A DNA stretch of 10,725 bases from NCBI GenBank assembly GCA_900548495.1, contig URKT01000072.1, forward strand, positions 1-10,725, in the 5' to 3' direction. The position numbers and the translations under genes were made by a program. Of this stretch, positions 1-4,925 are shown piece after piece. Origin of the DNA: an uncultured Collinsella sp. (GTDB taxonomy: Bacteria; Actinomycetota; Coriobacteriia; Coriobacteriales; Coriobacteriaceae). Position 1 is the stretch's first letter, and each line of letters starts with the position of its first letter. Below the pieces are notes generated by a model that saw nothing but the letters and a program-made list of their open reading frames with translations, had not been told where the DNA came from and did not search any database.

Positions 1-49
1 ATCTACACTCTCTCCGTCGTCGGCAGCGTCAGATGTGTATAAGAGACAG
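1..49 (+). other. Illumina Nextera adapter (artefact)
   Basis: Not biological. Positions 1-8 match the tail of the P5 primer, 9-16 are an 8-base index slot (tctctccg), 17-30 are TCGTCGGCAGCGTC and 31-49 are the 19-bp Tn5 mosaic end AGATGTGTATAAGAGACAG. Translation across it gives the familiar contaminant peptide SYTHLTLPT on the minus strand. Native DNA starts at about 50, so the gene entering here is cut artificially. Confidence 0.98.
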
Positions 50-260
50 CCGCGCGCCTTCGCGCCTCGGCCTCCCGCTCGCGAGCCGCGCCCTCGCACG
101 GGCAGGGGGCGGCGGAGATCCAGGCGACCCTGCCCGCCAGCGCCGCGCCGAGCGGATCGAGGGCGGCGCCGCAGTGCGGGCACGCCCTCGGCTCCGGCTC
201 GTCGAAGGAGAGCCCGGCCGCCCGGGCCTGCTCCAGGGTGATGAGTCCCGCTCGGTCCAT
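50..260 (-). CDS. DnaC-like helicase loader / IstB-type ATPase, N-terminus only
   Basis: Partial gene: the 3' part is replaced by the adapter at 49/50. The start ATG at 260 has an AAGGAAGGGG ribosome site just upstream that overlaps the stop of the preceding gene, giving a 14-bp gap. About 70 residues are visible. A short acidic lead (MDRAGLITLEQARAAGLSFD) is followed by CPHCG and then CPC, which fits a small zinc site, and then by an Arg/Glu/Ala-rich helix. This layout is known from the N-termini of DnaC-like ATP-binding proteins of phages and plasmids, which load the replicative helicase. The AAA+ ATPase core (Walker A and B) would lie beyond the break and cannot be seen. Position directly after a replisome-organiser-like gene supports the call. 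Alternative: another small zinc-ribbon protein. Confidence 0.62.
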
Positions 261-274
261 CGGGCGCCCCTTCC

Positions 275-790
275 TTATCTTCTGAAGTCCTTGTTGTCCC
301 TTTTGCTTATTGGGTGGCAAATCGTCAGGGGTTTCCCTGTCATCTCGTCAGGGGTTCGGGCTGAGAACCCTGACGGTTCGTCACCCTTGTTCGCGGCGAA
401 CCCTGTCATTTCGTCACCCTTTCGCGCCGGGAACCCTGACGAACCGTCAGGGGTTGCCAGCGCTCCGGGCGGCAGCCTCTCGCGCACGATGCGGTACCGC
501 TTGGTGGCGTGCCCGCGTGCCGGGGCGTGCACGCCGCACTCCTCGATGAGGCCCCGGTCGAGCAGGTCGCGGATGGCGCGGTGGACGCTGCGCTCCTGCA
601 CGTTGAGGAAGCGGGCCAGGCCGCCCTTGCTCTCGAAGTAGCCGCACCCGGCGTCGCAGAAGCCGAAGATGCGCGCGTAGACGAGCAGGGGAAGGCCGGA
701 GAGGCCCAGGTCCGCCATCATGAAGTGCCGTACCGTCGTGAACTCGCGCGGGGAGGGGCCGTCGCGCCCCTTCGGGCCTGTGGCCGCCAT
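275..790 (-). CDS. Winged-HTH replisome organiser-like replication protein
   Basis: 171 aa. The start ATG at 790 is preceded by AGAAGGGG (minus strand, 801-808), and the upstream gene stops 5 bp earlier, so the two are probably translationally coupled. Residues ~15-105 form a compact wHTH domain (REFTTVRHFMMADLGL, then YFESKGGLARFLNVQERSVHRAIRDLLDRGLI). This matches the N-terminal domain of phage or plasmid replication initiators and helix-turn-helix proteins that sit beside DnaC-like loaders. From about residue 113 the protein becomes four 11-residue repeats (TPDGSSGFPAR, KGDEMTGFAAN, KGDEPSGFSAR, TPDEMTGKPLT) encoded by four 33-bp DNA repeats, and it ends in a short basic tail. Inferred role: binds the origin, which may lie inside its own gene, and recruits the helicase loader encoded next. 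It could instead be a transcriptional regulator, but order and neighbours favour replication. Confidence 0.68.
   Translation of the reverse strand: MAATGPKGRDGPSPREFTTVRHFMMADLGLSGLPLLVYARIFGFCDAGCGYFESKGGLARFLNVQERSVHRAIRDLLDRGLIEECGVHAPARGHATKRYRIVRERLPPGALATPDGSSGFPARKGDEMTGFAANKGDEPSGFSARTPDEMTGKPLTICHPISKRDNKDFRR
323..454 (-). repeat. Four tandem 33-bp iteron-like repeats inside the replication gene
   Basis: Four in-phase units occupy 454-422, 421-389, 388-356 and 355-323. Each contains a core like CCTGACGRNNYGNCAGGGTT, with a small inverted TGAC/GTCA pair, and each encodes 11 residues. Unit 4 diverges after the CAGGG and contains an extra CCCCTGACG. Several plus-strand copies of GTCAGGGGTT or AACCCTGAC are visible by eye. 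Candidate origin iterons; binding is inferred. Confidence 0.75.
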
Positions 791-795
791 CGGCG

Positions 796-1044
796 CTAGC
801 CCCTTCTGGGCGAGCCGACGACGCTGTTGCGCTCGACCCATGCGACGAGCTCGTCGTGCAGCACGATGCCGTCGCGAGTCTTGCCGCCGATGTAGCGGAT
901 CGGGAACGGGTCGTCGGGGTCCTTGGCGAGCCGGTACATGGCGTCGCGGCTGATGCGCAGCATCGCGCACGCCTCGTCGGCGCCGAATATCGCGTTGGTC
1001 GATGCGATGAGCCTCACCTGGCTCCTGCTAATGCTCTTGGTCAT
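796..1044 (-). CDS. Excisionase/AlpA-like HTH DNA-binding protein
   Basis: 82 aa, start ATG at 1044. AAAGGAG lies upstream at 1058-1064, which is rather far, with a GAGGA closer to the start. Residues ~20-72 (FGADEACAMLRISRDAMYRLAKDP, then PIRYIGGKTRDGIVLHDELVAWVERN) follow the HTH_17/MerR-like excisionase pattern: helix-turn-helix, then a wing with an aromatic-Gly turn, then a C-terminal helix that reads a column-like D-x-L-x-A-W. Such proteins bend DNA as recombination directionality factors or act as small regulators of mobile-element operons. It lies 78 bp after another HTH_17 gene and 5 bp before the replication gene. No integrase is in the window, so whether it acts in excision or in regulation cannot be decided. 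Confidence 0.72.
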   Translation of the reverse strand: MTKSISRSQVRLIASTNAIFGADEACAMLRISRDAMYRLAKDPDDPFPIRYIGGKTRDGIVLHDELVAWVERNSVVGSPRRG

Positions 1045-1122
1045 GGTCGTCCTCGAGCTCCTTTCGTCTCGAGGCTCCCTCGCGTGCCCGGCCGCGGGCG
1101 GCTCCTGGGGCGGTCGCCGCCG

Positions 1123-1341
1123 TCATTTCCTGCCGCTCCTCGACTCGATGTAGGCGTCCACTGACGCCCTCGACACCAGGAGCTTCCTTCCGAGCCTGTA
1201 CGAGTCGATCTCTCCCGACCAGATGAGGTCGTATGCCTTGTTTCGGCTCGCCCTCATGTACTCTTGCATCTCGATTACCGTCATCCATTCGTCGCGATCT
1301 TGGCTTCCCTCGGGCGCGGCGCATTCGGCTGTGTGTGCCAT
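1123..1341 (-). CDS. Excisionase-family HTH protein, first gene of the leftward replication operon
   Basis: 72 aa. The start ATG at 1341 was chosen because a perfect GGAGG sits 4 nt upstream (1346-1350); an upstream GTG/ATG extension to 1386 has no ribosome site. Residues ~19-66 (EWMTVIEMQEYMRASRNKAYDLIWSGEIDSYRLGRKLLV, then SVDAYIE) are a clear excisionase/HTH_17 domain: N-terminal strand, HTH, a short hairpin with R-x-G-R-K, and the closing SRASVDAYIES helix. It probably binds DNA at the element's own promoters or attachment site. It is the most upstream gene of the minus-strand set, so it likely leads the operon. The second HTH_17 protein downstream resembles it only in fold. Confidence 0.78.
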   Translation of the reverse strand: MAHTAECAAPEGSQDRDEWMTVIEMQEYMRASRNKAYDLIWSGEIDSYRLGRKLLVSRASVDAYIESRSGRK

Positions 1342-1540
1342 GGTTCCTCCAATCTTCCCGTGCGGCACCGCGCGAGCACACCGCACGGCACCGTGTCCCT
1401 TTTCGTCTGCGCGACGATTGAACCGCCTGATGTCGATTGGTGAGCACGGCGGGAGCGGAGACGGGTCGAGATGGGTCGAGCTGGTCGTGCCTTCACGAAA
1501 CGGCCATGAGCCGCGTGCCTTAGCCCGCAGCTATGTCCCT
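1342..1540 (-). promoter_or_regulatory. Leader/upstream region of the replication operon
   Basis: 199 bp without a gene. Two patterns stand out. CCGTGCGG (1358-1365) and CCGCACGG (1381-1388) form a perfect 8-bp inverted repeat just upstream of the first ribosome site, with CGGCACCG directly repeated at 1363 and 1386. Two adjacent 10-bp direct repeats (ACGGGTCGAG, ATGGGTCGAG) occupy 1461-1480. A promoter must lie here or further right, but I see no convincing -35/-10 pair. The inverted repeat could be an operator for the HTH proteins or a leader hairpin. Confidence 0.4.
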
Positions 1541-1570
1541 GAAAAGTAAAAGGCGCCCATGCGGGCGCCT
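1541..1570 (-). terminator. Intrinsic terminator, leftward
   Basis: A perfect 8-bp stem AGGCGCCC (1551-1558) / GGGCGCCT (1563-1570) with a 4-nt loop. Read on the minus strand it is followed by TTTTACTTTTC. It ends a leftward transcript arriving from about 1571-1990 and insulates the replication operon. No clear protein gene lies in front of it. Confidence 0.8.
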
Positions 1571-1986
1571 GCCTAGTAGCTGGAGTTGTTCGGTTGTGGT
1601 CGGAATGCTCGTCTTCCGCGGTGCTGTCGTCCGGGGTCCGGCATCTGTCGTTCGCCTCTTCTGTCGTGTTTGATGTTGCGTGTTATGCGAGCGACCTTGC
1701 GCGGGCCTGCTGGCCCGTTGCCCCAGGTGCACCCGGATAAATGGTACCCATCCGTTGGAACATGGACATCGCGGGAGGGCTGTTTGGGCAAGCTAGGATG
1801 GATGAGCGGCGGGGTTCTAAATGCAATAATTCGAGCTAAAGGGCCTTGTACTCTCTTTTGTAAAACGCGAGGGTGCAATAAACTCGACGATCCCCCTGAA
1901 CCTTTTCTGAACGAATCAGCTCTTAGGCGGTATGACGCGACACGCATCGGTAGTGCTCGGACTGGGTTAGTCATCGAGTGGGTATA
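1571..1986. other. ~415-bp stretch with no supported gene
   Basis: Open frames exist on both strands (for example minus 1992-1573 and plus 1586-1987), but neither has a ribosome site, a recognisable domain or gene-like composition. Notable here are two near-identical direct repeats TGCAATAA (1822-1829 and 1874-1881), each closely followed by TCGA-containing sequence, and the leftward terminator at the left edge. It could be a decayed gene, an untranslated RNA gene or an intergenic repeat. I cannot assign it. Confidence 0.4.
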
Positions 1987-1998
1987 GAACATACGTTC
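1987..1998. promoter_or_regulatory. Candidate SOS (LexA) box
   Basis: GAACATACGTTC is a perfect match to the Gram-positive LexA consensus core GAACRNRYGTTC, with symmetric A/T flanks (AGAAC-ATAC-GTTCT). Three bases to the right, TATAACGTTATA (2001-2012) is a perfect 12-bp palindrome. I find no clear -35/-10 pair on either strand, so the controlled transcript is uncertain. The nearest candidate is the leftward unit ending at the 1541 terminator. Confidence 0.5.
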
Positions 1999-2018
1999 TG
2001 TATAACGTTATAGCACCA

Positions 2019-2058
2019 GGTGGCAGGCGTAGTTTCAATCGAAGCTACGCCTGCTGCT
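2019..2058 (-). terminator. Long hairpin after yjdF
   Basis: GCAGGCGTAG (2023-2032) pairs perfectly with CTACGCCTGC (2045-2054). The stem extends inward to a 4-nt loop and outward through wobble pairs, giving about 18 bp. It lies 22 nt past the yjdF stop, so a terminator or transcript-end protector is likely. No U-tract follows on either strand, so it is not a textbook intrinsic terminator. Confidence 0.55.
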
Positions 2059-2079
2059 ATATATGGGTTGATGGTGGTA

Positions 2080-2499
2080 TCAATGACCGCGATGCTTCTG
2101 TTTGCGCTTCAGTTTTCGCTGCTCGAAGCGCGCCTCCGCCTCATCCGCGCGACGCTGGCTTCTTGCTTGAGCCGATTTCCGCTTCATCGTCTCCCGCTGA
2201 TTCGCGAGCGCCTGCTGCGCCTTGGTGCTCATCGCCGGCTGCTTGAGGGCTTTCGCCGCCTCGCGGGCGCGTCGCTTGGGGTTCTTCGCGGGCTTGCTCG
2301 CCTCGGCCGGACCGTGGCAGAAGAACGAGAGCTTCGCCCATTTGCTGACAACGAATCGCAGGATCTCCTCATTGGACGGTTCTGCGCCGAAGACGATGCG
2401 GGCGGCGCCGTATCTGCCGTCCTCGACGTGCTCCGCCAGCCCGACCCAGAATTGGCCGTCGTGATATACGGTCAGGGTGGACGACACGCTGATCTGCAT
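2080..2499 (-). CDS. yjdF: YjdF family protein (DUF2992)
   Basis: 139 aa. The start ATG at 2499 follows a perfect AAAGGAGG (2508-2515) with 8-nt spacing; an in-frame extension to 2628 would run through the riboswitch-like leader. Family hallmarks run in order: LTVYHDGQFWVG (9-20), the G-rich turn and FGAEP (37-41), NPKRRAREAAK (73-83), STKAQQAL (91-98), then a highly charged Lys/Arg/Glu coiled-coil tail ending KHRGH. Length is typical of YjdF proteins. The biochemical function is not established. In Firmicutes the gene is controlled by the yjdF riboswitch, which senses azaaromatic compounds, so a role in handling such toxic molecules is suspected. It is a single-gene transcript with its own promoter and is probably cargo here rather than element backbone. 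Confidence 0.92.
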   Translation of the reverse strand: MQISVSSTLTVYHDGQFWVGLAEHVEDGRYGAARIVFGAEPSNEEILRFVVSKWAKLSFFCHGPAEASKPAKNPKRRAREAAKALKQPAMSTKAQQALANQRETMKRKSAQARSQRRADEAEARFEQRKLKRKQKHRGH

Positions 2500-2544
2500 G
2501 GCTGGTTCCTCCTTTATGTAGATGACCATGCAGAGAAGGGACAA

Positions 2545-2620
2545 CCAAGGAGGCAGGTTACTGATGCGGACTCCCGCACGCCCACGACTACCCGACGGGG
2601 ACTGTGTTTTCATCTCTGGT
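2545..2620 (-). promoter_or_regulatory. yjdF riboswitch-like leader with anti-SD segment
   Basis: The minus-strand leader begins right after the promoter. A closing GATG/CATC stem (2611-2614 with 2563-2566) encloses AAAACACAGTCCCC, a CCCGTCGGG turn, GGGTAGT and a GCGG-GAGT-CCGC hairpin. It continues as CAGTAACCTGCCTCCTT. The last CCTCCTT (2547-2553) is perfectly complementary to the yjdF Shine-Dalgarno AAGGAGG (2508-2514). This suggests ligand-dependent exposure or masking of the ribosome site. The class is assigned from position before yjdF plus this architecture; I could not run a covariance model. Confidence 0.7.
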
Positions 2621-2626
2621 GCCCGC

Positions 2627-2656
2627 ATTGTAGCACGCGCGGATTCACGATGTTGA
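2627..2656 (-). promoter_or_regulatory. yjdF promoter
   Basis: Minus-strand -10 TACAAT (2632-2627) and -35 TCAACA (2656-2651) with an 18-bp spacer. Transcription would begin near 2620, a few bases before the first riboswitch stem, which supports both calls. Confidence 0.65.
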
Positions 2657-2735
2657 TTGCCGGCGCCTAGACGGAGATGAAGGCGGTTCGATCTAGGTCA
2701 AGCCGGTCGCTCGTTCATGAAGCGGCCGATTCCCT

Positions 2736-2764
2736 GAAAATAAAAGGCGCCCACGAGGACACCT
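2736..2764 (-). terminator. Intrinsic terminator, leftward (wobble-paired)
   Basis: The minus-strand RNA forms AGGUGUCC / GGGCGCCU (2764-2757 with 2752-2745) around a UCGU loop. All 8 positions pair, two through G-U wobbles, and UUUUAUUUUC follows. On the plus strand those two positions would be A-C mismatches, so it works only leftward. It shares flanking sequence (TCCCTGAAAA, TAAAAGGCGCCCA) with the terminator at 1541. Confidence 0.72.
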
Positions 2765-2805
2765 ACAGGCTATCTTCGAACTACTTGGTTGGGGCAGACG
2801 GAGGA

Positions 2806-2858
2806 AAAAAATAGGGCAGAATCGCTCTCACGATCCCGCCCCGCAAACCCGAGGGTTT
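2806..2858 (-). repeat. Repeat unit B: terminator plus small hairpin
   Basis: Second copy of the unit at 2936-2991. On the minus strand, AAACCC/GGGTTT (2858-2845) is followed by a 12-bp wobble-containing stem (2841-2830 with 2825-2814) closed by a GAGA (GNRA) loop, then UAUUUUUUU. Stem halves start GGGCGG and end CUGCCC as in unit A. No gene of usable size lies between the units; only a 13-codon ORF with AGGAG before its ATG starts near 2913. Confidence 0.7.
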
Positions 2859-2935
2859 CTAACTGGCTCCATTATTCCGGGCTTCTCAGTTCTGTCATTG
2901 ACCCAGGTATCATCCGTCTCCTATAGCGAGTGAAT

Positions 2936-2973
2936 ATAAAAATAGGGCAGAGTCGCTTGCGCAAGTCCGCCCC
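2936..2973 (-). terminator. Intrinsic terminator of the abi gene
   Basis: Minus-strand stem GGGCGGACUUGC / GCGACUCUGCCC (2972-2961 with 2956-2945): 12 positions with one C-C mismatch and a GCAA (GNRA) loop. UAUUUUU follows. It sits about 30 nt past the abi stop codon at 3004. Confidence 0.82.
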
Positions 2974-2991
2974 TAAAACCGTGAAGGTTTT
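2936..2991 (-). repeat. Repeat unit A next to abi
   Basis: Contains the abi terminator plus AAAACC/GGTTTT (2975-2980 with 2986-2991). It aligns along its length with unit B, 130 bp to the left: small AAACC-type hairpin, GGGGCGG stem, GNRA loop, CTGCCCTATTTTT. Confidence 0.7.
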
Positions 2992-3003
2992 GCTATCTGC
3001 AGG

Positions 3004-3966
3004 CTATTCTACCAACCCGAGCGATTCTGTCAACCTGCGAAGGAACTCGAGCGCGGAGCGAGCTGCGGCGTCGGGCCCCTTGTCGGGCAGCGCCTCGGTT
3101 TCGCCGTCGGCCCTGGCGAACATCTCGGCGAGCTCGGATGCGGCGCGCGAGCGCGAGGAGCCCTCGGGTACCAAGCCGGAGTGCGCCACGAGCACGGTCG
3201 CGACCTCCTGCATGGCCGTATTCCCCATCCACTTCCTCCTGGTCGCCTTGGGAATCCCCACGGCGGCGACCCTTCGGGAGACGCCGCTGGACGCCGAGCC
3301 CCGGGCGGCGCCCCTCTCGGCGAAGCAGTTGATCAGGCACGAGCCGTGCGCGGCGCAGTTGCGGACGGACTTCACGCGCTTGAGGTCGTAGTGGGAGGCC
3401 TCGAGGCGCCTGTCGCCCCATCGCCTGGCGCAGAAGCGCACGAAGTCGATGAGGGTGCCGAACGAGGTGAGCTCAAGGAAGGCCCAGGCAGGCATGTCGC
3501 CGGAGTACTTCGCGTAGAGGCTCGAGCTGTAGGGGCTGCGGCCGCTCATCTTGAGCTCGCGCAGGCGGTACTCCCTGTTTGCAGTGGTAAGCGATGCCAT
3601 GTAGTCGGCCACGATGGCGTAGCCGTCCTCTCCACGGTCCTCCATCTCGCGAAGCAGTGTCACCTTCTGGAAATGCTCGATGTCGAGCGTCATGCCGAGC
3701 AGGGCGTGGCGCAGCTCCTGGTCGAGCGCCGCGAGCAGGCGCAGCTGGCCGAAGTCGAGGTCTACGTAGCGGCCGTCGCGCGGGCCTCCCTCGTATTTCG
3801 AGAAGAGTTTGCGGTAGGATGCGAGCTTGAAGAAGTTGCACTTGTCGCGCAGGTAGTCCGCGGCCTCTTCCTCGGAACACAGTTCGAAGGCTACGCCCTT
3901 CTGCTTGAGGTGCTCTATCTGCTGCTCGATCGTGAGGATCGGCTTCCTATCGTGGGGTTCGGCCAT
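3004..3966 (-). CDS. Abi_2 (AbiD/AbiF-type) HEPN abortive-infection protein
   Basis: 320 aa. The start ATG at 3966 has AGGAG 7 nt upstream. The N-terminus (LTIEQQIEHLKQKGVAF, residues 11-27) and then CNFFKLASYRKLFSKYE (43-59), FGQLRLLAALDQELRHALLGMTLDIEHFQK (72-101), MPAWAFLELTSFGTLIDF (158-175) and RVKSVRNCAAHGSCLIN (197-213) are the ordered signature blocks of the Abi_2 family. R202-N203...H207 is the R-x4-H motif of HEPN RNases. Known family role: phage-triggered arrest of the cell, probably by RNA cleavage; AbiF-type proteins are also considered relatives of Cas13. Residues ~215-320 are a less conserved Arg/Ala/Ser-rich tail. It is a single-gene transcript with its own promoter and terminator, and no protein antitoxin is adjacent. 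A toxic role is inferred from family. Confidence 0.88.
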   Translation of the reverse strand: MAEPHDRKPILTIEQQIEHLKQKGVAFELCSEEEAADYLRDKCNFFKLASYRKLFSKYEGGPRDGRYVDLDFGQLRLLAALDQELRHALLGMTLDIEHFQKVTLLREMEDRGEDGYAIVADYMASLTTANREYRLRELKMSGRSPYSSSLYAKYSGDMPAWAFLELTSFGTLIDFVRFCARRWGDRRLEASHYDLKRVKSVRNCAAHGSCLINCFAERGAARGSASSGVSRRVAAVGIPKATRRKWMGNTAMQEVATVLVAHSGLVPEGSSRSRAASELAEMFARADGETEALPDKGPDAAARSALEFLRRLTESLGLVE

Positions 3967-3990
3967 GCTCGGTCTCCTGTCATTGATTTG

Positions 3991-4004
3991 AGAATCCTAT
4001 TCTA
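3991..4004 (-). promoter_or_regulatory. abi promoter -10 with overlapping palindrome
   Basis: Minus-strand TAGAAT (4004-3999) preceded by TG-G makes an extended -10. No -35 is recognisable. AGAAT-CCT-ATTCT (3991-4003) is a perfect inverted repeat overlapping it, a possible operator. Confidence 0.45.
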
Positions 4005-4029
4005 CCAGCATGTTTGCCCTGAATCCTGA

Positions 4030-4450
4030 AGGCCCGTTCGCCAACTCATAAGCAAGCCACCTGAGACTACTCACTTTGTTCACGAATGGCGAAGACCTGC
4101 GACCTGGGGTTTTGCAAATGGCGCGCAAGCCACCCGCGTTAATTCACTTGCGATTGCAGCTGGCGGCTTGCGGGCAAAAGGGCGGTTGAGTTTCAAAACG
4201 GGCGTTTTCGGCGCCATCGAGCCTCCAAAGGCGACCCGCCGCGCACTTTGGGACAAAAACAAAAACTCAAAGCCCTGAGTTTGAAAAAAGTTTTTGAGGT
4301 TGTCCCAGCTTTTGTCCCCGAAGCCGACGAAACGCGACATCGCGTCATTCGGCGGCACGCGTTCCGTGTCGATGCCGAAAACTGGGTGTAACTGGAGTGA
4401 CGGGACGGCAGAACCGACGCCATCGAGTGGGAATAGGAAATAGCCCTTTG
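4030..4450 (+). other. Structured, gene-less region with a broken ORF; candidate RNA or pseudogene
   Basis: No protein was recognised. On the plus strand a frame from ATG 4086 runs to TAA 4389-4391 (101 codons), broken by one TAA at 4140-4142. On the minus strand the region lies inside a 155-codon open frame (4547-4080) that has no ribosome site and runs through the 4451 terminator. Strong folding potential is visible. CGCAAGCC (4124-4131) pairs with GGCTTGCG (4165-4172). GGGACAA (4250-4256) can pair with TTGTCCC (4300-4306), or as GGGACAAAA with TTTTGTCCC (4310-4318), and these are mutually exclusive. A strong rightward terminator directly downstream implies a plus-strand transcript. It could be a non-coding RNA, a decayed gene or a genus-specific repeat. 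Confidence 0.45.
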
Positions 4451-4486
4451 CGAGGGAGGTCGGATACGGCCTCCCTCGTTTTTTAT
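4451..4486 (+). terminator. Strong intrinsic terminator, rightward
   Basis: CGAGGGAGG (4451-4459) / CCTCCCTCG (4470-4478), extending inward to a 12-bp stem with a GATA loop, followed by TTTTTTATTT. The gene or RNA it ends, somewhere in 4005-4450, is not identified. Confidence 0.9.
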
Positions 4487-4687
4487 TTGCGTGCCATGGG
4501 TGCTTGTGCATTGTGGTGTATGTGGTACATGCAAACCAGCCACGCAATCTCTCAAGCTGTTTAGCTGGGATTATTGTTTGCTGGTATGTTTTAAAGCGCT
4601 TTCAATTACCGAAGCAACGCCATCAATCTATTTCTAATTAATGCTGACCGGCAGATTGTGTCCGCCCGCAAGAGGCCGCTCGGACTG

Positions 4688-4738
4688 GTACTCAAAATGT
4701 ACTCACGACGTTTTGAGTATCGATTTGCTGGTACTCAC
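4688..4738 (+). promoter_or_regulatory. Cluster of GTACTCA boxes
   Basis: GTACTCA occurs at 4688, 4699 and 4731, and its inverse TGAGTA at 4714. The direct copies are 11 and 32 bp apart, about one and three helical turns, so they face the same side of the DNA. TACTCAAAA (4689-4697) and TTTTGAGTA (4711-4719) form a perfect 9-bp inverted repeat. The cluster lies about 130 bp upstream of the R-M operon promoter. Likely a protein-binding array; the protein is unknown. Confidence 0.5.
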
Positions 4739-4768
4739 AGACGGTAAAAACGGCTGTCTACCTCGATA

Positions 4769-4801
4769 TATTCGTTATCCCCAACGACTCGTCAACGAAT
4801 A
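4769..4801. repeat. Inverted repeat TATTCGTT / AACGAATA
   Basis: A perfect 8-bp inverted repeat (4769-4776 and 4794-4801) with a 17-nt centre, between the GTACTCA cluster and the R-M promoter. No U-tract follows. Function unknown; possible operator. Confidence 0.4.
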
Positions 4802-4839
4802 CTGACTAGTGATTGAGTGCTGCATGGCTCAAATTAGCC

Positions 4840-4875
4840 TACGTAATTACGTAATTACGTATTCTGAAGTAAAAT
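4840..4875 (+). promoter_or_regulatory. R-M operon promoter with RHH-type palindromic operator
   Basis: Positions 4840-4861 form a perfect 22-bp palindrome built from TACGTAAT-type repeats in 8-bp phase. A -10 TAAAAT lies at 4870-4875. The weak -35 TTACGT (4847-4852, 17-bp spacer) falls inside the palindrome. Short phased repeats over a promoter are typical operators for ribbon-helix-helix repressors, and such a protein is the first gene of this operon, so autoregulation is inferred. Confidence 0.6.
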
Positions 4876-4925
4876 GATTTCGGCCAATTAAGGAACGTAG
4901 AACAGGTCAATTCGGAGGGGCGACC

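Noticed and set aside
323..454. CRISPR array
   Set aside because: The 33-bp units are contiguous with no unique spacers and lie in frame in a coding gene.
33..641. Long plus-strand frames at the left end
   Set aside because: They begin inside the adapter and run antisense to the DnaC-like and replication genes; the peptides start with adapter-derived residues.
1800..1850. tRNA gene suggested by GGGGTTCTAAAT
   Set aside because: The T-loop-like string has no matching T-stem, acceptor stem or anticodon arm.
2020..2670. 216-codon plus-strand frame
   Set aside because: It is antisense to yjdF and its riboswitch-like leader; the minus strand has a strong ribosome site and clear family motifs.
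3181..4029. 282-codon plus-strand frame
   Set aside because: Antisense shadow of the abi gene, caused by high GC third-position bias.
4080..4547. 155-codon minus-strand ORF as a gene
   Set aside because: No ribosome site, no family recognised, and it reads through a strong plus-strand terminator; kept only as part of the unassigned region.
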